Below the pieces are notes generated by a model. That model searched no databases. It was not told where the DNA came from and worked only from the letters and a program-made list of their open reading frames with translations. Source: Choristoneura fumiferana (taxonomy: Eukaryota > Arthropoda > Insecta > Lepidoptera > Tortricidae). Taken from it: a stretch of 64,000 nucleotides of DNA. Positions 58,453 through 64,000 of the stretch are shown piece by piece; position 1 is the first letter of the stretch; each line of letters opens with the position of its first letter. Both the position numbers and the translations under genes were made by a program. The stretch lies in the NCBI RefSeq assembly GCF_025370935.1, contig NC_133497.1, positions 3,364,838 to 3,428,837 on the forward strand, given 5' to 3'.

Positions 58453-61400
58453 TAGTGTGCTCCCAAAGACATTAGTGTACGTGTTAACGGTGTGGTTCTG
58501 TAGGCCGGTGGGGGCGTACCCTAAAGGGCCTTAGCACCGCGTTTTTCGACGCTTTTGTAGCGATACTGTGAAAAGAAAAAACGCGTTGCACAAAGGCACA
58601 AAAACACAGTATAAAGTCAGTATGCAATCTACAGTTAAAAATTACTATCTCATTTTTTATTCAATTAAAGAAAAAGAGAAAATATATTTCCGATATTTAT
58701 TGAAAATGTAATTATTTTTAACAATAAAAAATCTAATTTACACAGTACAGTTAGTTCAAAATTAGTCTCCAGGGTTATAATAGTGTTTTTTATCAGAGTT
58801 GTGTCTTTAAATTTTACACTAATGAGTGTCGCTAGAAGCTAGCTATGCTTTTATGCTTTTATATTGTATAATGTATGTGGAAAGCAATTTAATTGGTTAA
58901 ATAGTAATATTTTCTGGCTCTTAAATGTGTGTAAAAATCACTGAAAAATGTCCGGTAGACACAAGGTTTTACAAGCTTTTATTTAATTTGTAACGTCCAT
59001 GCGTAAGTTTACTGTAGTTTCAAAATTTACAAATCGTTTTTCGACCACTTCGTAGTATCCGATTGAGCTCCGGTGACAATTAATCTGATAGTCAAATTCT
59101 GGTGGTCCAGCTAGGATCGTCTCCGCAGGATGGAACTCTGCAACGGTTAACGGCATCGACTTGAAACTTGGTATGGTTATGCAGTTTGGATGGCAATGCA
59201 TTGTAGTCAATAAAAAGTACAGTCGGCGAAAAAGCTTCTATTAAAAATTAAGTTGTTAACAAAAACGTATTCAAGCTAGTGATAATGCGGCAGCAAGCTA
59301 GCAATTTTGGCTTCGTGTTTTTCCTAGCTTTCTATTCTAGCTTTAAAAAACCATGTTCCCCGTACGTAACCATCTTACATAACCAGCACAGGAAGGGGCC
59401 AAATATTTCCTACTTACTTCAAAGATATTTCGGTAATGTAATTAATTGGTCACATTTACTGTCAATTTAGGTTCCGGAAAATTAAGTACGACGACGAGCG
59501 AAGCGAGGTAGTGTTAGGTACAATTGTGAGGACGACGCGCGAGCCGAGCGAGCGGCAGCGGGCGTCAAAATATCAGGGGGGGTTACTATGAAACTCGAAA
59601 ATCTAAGTTCGTATCGTAGCGTCCCTCTCACTCTCGTGTTGAATAATATAAGCGTCAGCAAGATACGAAGTTAGAATTTTGCACTTCCTAGGGTCTGAAA
59701 CTAATTAAGTTGCGAAAAAATTCGGCCCCTACCAGTGCTGGTTATGTAACATGGTTATGTACGAGGAACAAGGGTTTAAAAACAGGCCTGAATCAAGGAC
59801 TGTTCCAAGGCTCCTCTTTCTTATGCCAGAGTATATTTATTCATGCGACATTGGTGGTTGTAATTTTTTTTTAATGGTGAAATAATATTTCATTTAATAT
59901 TTATGTAGGTATATTTTTATGGAAGATTATAAACGTCAAGAATTTAAAACGATTGAATTGATTCCTTATATTATATGAGTTGCATATGTATAAGTGGAAT
60001 GCATGCAAATTTAAGTTATTTAAAAAAATAACCAAAAACATAACCCACCTGTGCCACAGTCTTGTAACAAAATACCTGTTAACTTCTCTCAATAGATAAT
60101 AGATAATTCGATGTTGTAAATATAATTTTAAATAAATTGCAGCGCCCTCGGCCATACCTATAGGTATTATATAAAATATAAGTTATAATTTTAGGTAATA
60201 CATTTCAAAATATACCTTATGATAATGTCAAAGGGGTTTTATTTGCATGCGGTCCCCAATAATATCCCTTGTTCTTGTTGTTGTTATAGTTGAGTCTTTA
60301 AGACTCTGGAGTCTTATGAGTTCGAGTCTTTACTCGAAATGAGCGTTATCCACAACTCTAAATCCGACTGCTGGAAGTGCGTCAAAATGAACTTGCATTG
60401 ACCCATCAACAACCAATGAACAGAGGCTGTACCTATTGCCTAACGTTATTGGCGCACGCGATCTCAATCAAATGACAGATTTCGCATACAAAAACTGTCA
60501 TTTGATTGCGATCGCGACTGTCAAAACGTTAGGTAATACCGGCCTCATGGCAAGTTAAATAAAAGCTTGTAAATCGCTCGCTACGATTCTGGTTGCACAT
60601 ATTGTAAATTCTGTTTTAATTCCTAGTGCATTCAATAAATAAAAAATATTTTCCAGGACGAGCCATAGACTTGGAAGAATGCCAGATTCGGACTTCAATT
60701 ATTCACATTCCGTTACCTTTTATAAAAGTTGAATAAAATATTTTGAATCGATAAAAAGGTTTTGTTTTTATCGACGCCTTTACCATAAGAAAAAAAACTT
60801 TTAAGTATTTCAGGACCAAAATCCCGATATGAATTACCAGAATTACAACTTTCGAAAGCACTCGCTAACAGGATAGAATTAAAACAGTTAATTTTAAAAC
60901 GGTCTTTGCTTCGGAAAAGTGTTTATGGAATGACATATTAGAGTGTACAACCATTTGCCAAAACAGCCGAATTAAAAAAAAAACTTTTTACTCGAAAAGG
61001 CAATATTATTCAGTTCAAGAATATATTTAAATGAAAGAGTAACTTTATAAGTACTTACTATTAATTATGTAAAGATTATGTACATCAATATTTTAATAAC
61101 AAAACATGCATGACGTATTATTGAATGCTGTATTTGAACTCGTATGCCTCATGCTCATGGTGCAACATAGTGACACTATATGTATTTTACTCATAAGATC
61201 TCGTTAATCGTGTAAATATTTCAGATAAATATCTAGGTACGTAAATTCTAAGTACTCAAACTGCGGTCTGAAATCTTCTGATTTAATGGAAATTAAATGC
61301 AAATACTTAGTGGCCATATACTAGGTGCAACTTGGGGATCTTCAAAAAACGAGCCTACCTACTATTTTTTCAGAGGGCTGGCAACGCATCGGTGATTCAA

Positions 61401-62394
61401 TTTATGTTATAGGTGTCCATGGGCAGCGGTGATTGCTTTCTATCAAATGATCCGCCTGCTCGTTTTCACCCCATGATATTTTGAAAAACCTACTAACTAC
61501 TACTACAAATGGTTTATGCGAGCGATACCTAATTTTTGAGGTTTTGGAGGGTAAAAAACCGGCCAAGAGCGTGTCGGACACGCCCAAAATAGGGTTCCGT
61601 AGCCATTACGAAAAAAATAAGTAATATTTTTCTAAGGATTTCGTATTTTATACGGAATCTTCCAAGTTTAGGTATATTTTATACCTTAGGCTGCTATTTA
61701 CTCATAAACTACTAATAATTCTCAAGCAAACTTAGCCGTTATAGTTTTCCTTGAAAGTTTGATATACTTACTACCATCCTGATTTTTTTCAAATTTTCCA
61801 CTCACCGGTTTAGATTTTAGAGGGGGGGGGGACGCTCGATTTTTATGAAAATTTGCACTTTAAAGTTGAATATTTCGCAAACAAGACCTATCCAACGATA
61901 CCCCACACTATAGGGTTGGATGAGAAAAAAAAAACATCCCCACATTACGTCTATGGGAGGTACCCAAAAAAAAAATATTTTTGAATTTTTAATTGTACCA
62001 TTTTGGCGGCGTAGTTTACTTATATATCCGTGCAAAATTACAGCTTTCAAGCATTGATAGTCCCTGAGCAAAGCCGCGGACGGACAGACAGACAGACAGA
62101 CAGACATGGCGAAACTATTAAAATACATACCTACAGCCGATCATAGAACCTCTGCCTTCCTTTGAAGTCGGTAAAAAAAAGAATGTCCAACTCCAAAAGT
62201 TAGATCTAGGTAGGTACTTACCTAACTATAACATTTCATTTCATTGTAGTTATTTCAACAATCAACACAAAAGTTAATGGCTGCAGGTTCCTACTCATAA
62301 TTATACGTCAATTAACATTTAAGTAATCATTTCGGCACGAGAAGCCGTGGACAACGGACGTGTCCACGCGAGCTAGTAGAGTGAATCCAGTGTA
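58453..62394. other. Intergenic repeats between GOT1 and the LINE
   Basis: No gene seen. 58,980-59,240 is a repeat shared with the transposase-nuclease introns. 60,410-60,545 is an inverted piece (CAATCAAATGACAG). 61,555-62,175 is a long copy of the GACA-run repeat. 62,335-62,375 looks like a Helitron-like end (GCGAGCTAGT). Confidence 0.55.
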
Positions 62395-62688
62395 AATAGA
62401 CCCCTGTGTTAAAGTTGCTTCCTTGTACCAAACGTGTCTTCTGTGCCTGGTTTTTATTTACTGTCGGACTCTCCTTGTCACTCCTACACATTAAGACTAT
62501 AAGGTGCTCCCCTAGCGGGTTTTAGAGCGAGATAAATACACCTTGCATGGCTGCTACGAACTGCTACATCAAGCTACGCGTCGCGTAGCACATACGCGGA
62601 GCTCTACGAATGCAATTTCTTCTATCTCTTTTTTTTCCATACTAATCTCTGCTGCCTTCGCCTTTGCTTGCATTAACACTATAAAATA
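62395..62688 (+). promoter_or_regulatory. Probable LINE 5' UTR
   Basis: Non-repeated-looking stretch between a Helitron-like end and ORF1, with self-complementary GCTACGCGTCGCGTAGC near 62,573. LINE internal promoters lie in this position; the true 5' end was not located. Confidence 0.4.
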
Positions 62689-63528
62689 ATGTCGAAAAAA
62701 TCAAGCGCCGCACGTTCTCCAAGCGGTGAAATGGACCGCTTTAAGGACGAAATAAAGGAAATCCTAACTACTTGGAAAAGTGAGCAAGACAAATATTTAA
62801 AGCAAGTCCTTAAGGAACAAAATGTGCTAATGTGCAAGTTATCTGCTGACATCTCCGAACTCAAAGCACAAAATATGTCGATTCAAAAGACAAATCTTGA
62901 AATCGAAAAGTCCGTCGCATTCATAAACCAGCAGTACGAGGAAATTAAGAGGCAAATTGATACACTCCATCGGGAAAGGAAGGAATATCTATTCACTATT
63001 GAGGAACTTGAGAAAAAAGTGCTAGATTTACAGCTGAGCTCGCGCTGCTCCTCAGTAGAGATACGCAATGTACCGGCCACTGAAAACGAATCCGCGGCCG
63101 ACCTAACCCAAATAGTGTCGAGCCTTGGCAAAGTATTATCGACATCCACGAATGGAATACGTGACATTTACCGCGTCCCAGGCAAACCCGACACCATCAA
63201 ACCAATTGTGGTAGAGTTCAACTCGGTTGATGTTAAAAATAAAGTAATCACCGCAGCGAAAACCTACAATAAGGGCCGGTCTAAGGACGACCGTCTCAAC
63301 ACTTCTCACATAGGGCTCAGTAAAGTTCGCCAACCCATCTACGTCGCAGAACATCTTCCTAGCTCAATCAAGAAATTATTTTTCCTGGCCCGAGAATTTT
63401 CAAACCGAAATAATTTCAGGTTTTGTTGGTCGAGTAACGGTAAAGTCTTCCTTCGTAAAGAGCAAGGAGCCAAATACATTGTAGTCAAATCGGAGCAGAC
63501 ACTGCGCGATCTTCAAAAGGAAATGTGA
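62689..63528 (+). CDS. Non-LTR retrotransposon ORF1 (coiled-coil, FP-like C-terminus)
   Basis: 279 codons from ATG to TGA. Residues about 15-115 are a long charged coiled coil (FKDEIKEILTTWKSEQ..., LEKKVLDLQ). The C-terminal half has EIRNVP, DIYRVPGKPD, PIVVEF and IYVAEHLPSSIKKLFFLARE, then NFRFCWSSNGKVFLRK. This pattern is seen in insect LINE ORF1 proteins and recalls the C-terminal domain of FP-type proteins. Such proteins bind RNA and chaperone reverse transcription. An ORF2 start follows 370 nt downstream, consistent with a LINE 5' half. The frame is undamaged, so the insertion looks recent. Confidence 0.8.
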   Translation: MSKKSSAARSPSGEMDRFKDEIKEILTTWKSEQDKYLKQVLKEQNVLMCKLSADISELKAQNMSIQKTNLEIEKSVAFINQQYEEIKRQIDTLHRERKEYLFTIEELEKKVLDLQLSSRCSSVEIRNVPATENESAADLTQIVSSLGKVLSTSTNGIRDIYRVPGKPDTIKPIVVEFNSVDVKNKVITAAKTYNKGRSKDDRLNTSHIGLSKVRQPIYVAEHLPSSIKKLFFLAREFSNRNNFRFCWSSNGKVFLRKEQGAKYIVVKSEQTLRDLQKEM

Positions 63529-63898
63529 CTATCCTGTGCTTTTATTGTGTTTCTAGTGCCTTTATTATTTATAGTGTCTATTCATCTGTTATTCGTATCC
63601 GTTTATAATTTTTGTCTAATAACTTCTGTTAATGTCAAAGTTACACGTATAATTCTCACACAAACAAACATACATACATCCAAACATAAACACGCAATCA
63701 AATACACAACCAAACACACACAAACCAAACACATCCAAATATACACATACACAAATACACACATCCAAATATCTAGCCAGCTCTTGAAGGTGTTGCAGAT
63801 ACTCGGACATACTCCCATTGTGGGTTGGAGGCATTGTGGTCTCAGTTTAAAACTCATAATCTTACTACAAAACCGTATTGCTAAATTACATTTCAAAA

Positions 63899-64000
63899 AT
63901 GACCTCTTTAATTGATATTAATTCTGAATTGGATTCCCTTAATGCTTGCAACTCTTATATATGTAACCCCGAGAGCTGCAGAACTATGTTAGGGACTTCA
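63899..64000 (+). CDS. Start of LINE ORF2, cut by window edge
   Basis: Open frame from ATG: MTSLIDINSELDSLN then ACNSYICNPESC, reaching the right edge without a stop. Position just after ORF1 suggests the endonuclease-reverse transcriptase ORF. No catalytic motif is reached in this window, so the call rests on context. Confidence 0.55.
   Translation, partial: MTSLIDINSELDSLNACNSYICNPESCRTMLGTS

Noticed and set aside
62689..63528. Viral gene because of the FP-type C-terminus
   Set aside because: Coiled-coil N-terminus, following ORF2 start and insect context fit a LINE ORF1; no other virus-like gene is nearby.

Overview
The window is eukaryotic nuclear DNA, most likely from a moth or butterfly. 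The evidence is spliced genes with GT-AG introns, AT-rich introns packed with tRNA-derived SINEs, Helitron-like fragments ending in AAGCTAGT, hAT and other short terminal-inverted-repeat (TIR) elements, and RTE- and Jockey/CR1-type LINE pieces. No prokaryotic operon, rRNA, stand-alone tRNA or CRISPR array is visible. Two runs of exactly 100 N mark scaffold gaps.

Layout. (1) 2.5-9.3 kb, minus strand: seven exons of a tankyrase-like ADP-ribosyltransferase (linker, SAM domain, most of the PARP domain). The last exon is off the left edge and no ankyrin exon was seen upstream. (2) 9.4-28.4 kb: repeat-rich, with no convincing conserved gene. It holds an 8-9 kb near-identical direct repeat meeting at the N gap at 19,627-19,726. 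(3) 28.5-45.8 kb, minus strand: a complete eight-exon ILF2/NF45 gene (381 aa when joined) whose introns carry a 58-bp satellite, a 92-bp-arm inverted repeat and many transposons. (4) 39.9-44.4 kb, inside ILF2 intron 1 and on the same strand: a spliced gene for a Mutator-like DDE transposase fused to a YqaJ/lambda-exonuclease-type nuclease (about 850 aa). This is the most interesting gene here. (5) 46.5-58.5 kb, plus strand: GOT1 (Golgi transport 1, 140 aa), head-to-head with ILF2 across a roughly 0.7 kb shared promoter. (6) 62.7-64.0 kb, plus strand: a non-LTR retrotransposon with an intact ORF1 and the start of ORF2.

At both gaps the left contig ends with, and the right contig begins with, the same roughly 8 kb sequence. 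The copies differ by small indels and by whole SINE, LINE and MITE insertions. This is the expected pattern when overlapping contig ends or two haplotypes were left unmerged, so the duplicated ILF2 exon 1, GOT1 exon 1 and transposase gene are probably single-copy. Small indels break different genes in the two copies, so no single copy gives every gene intact.

All assignments come from reading translated exons, splice sites and remembered family motifs. No database search was run.
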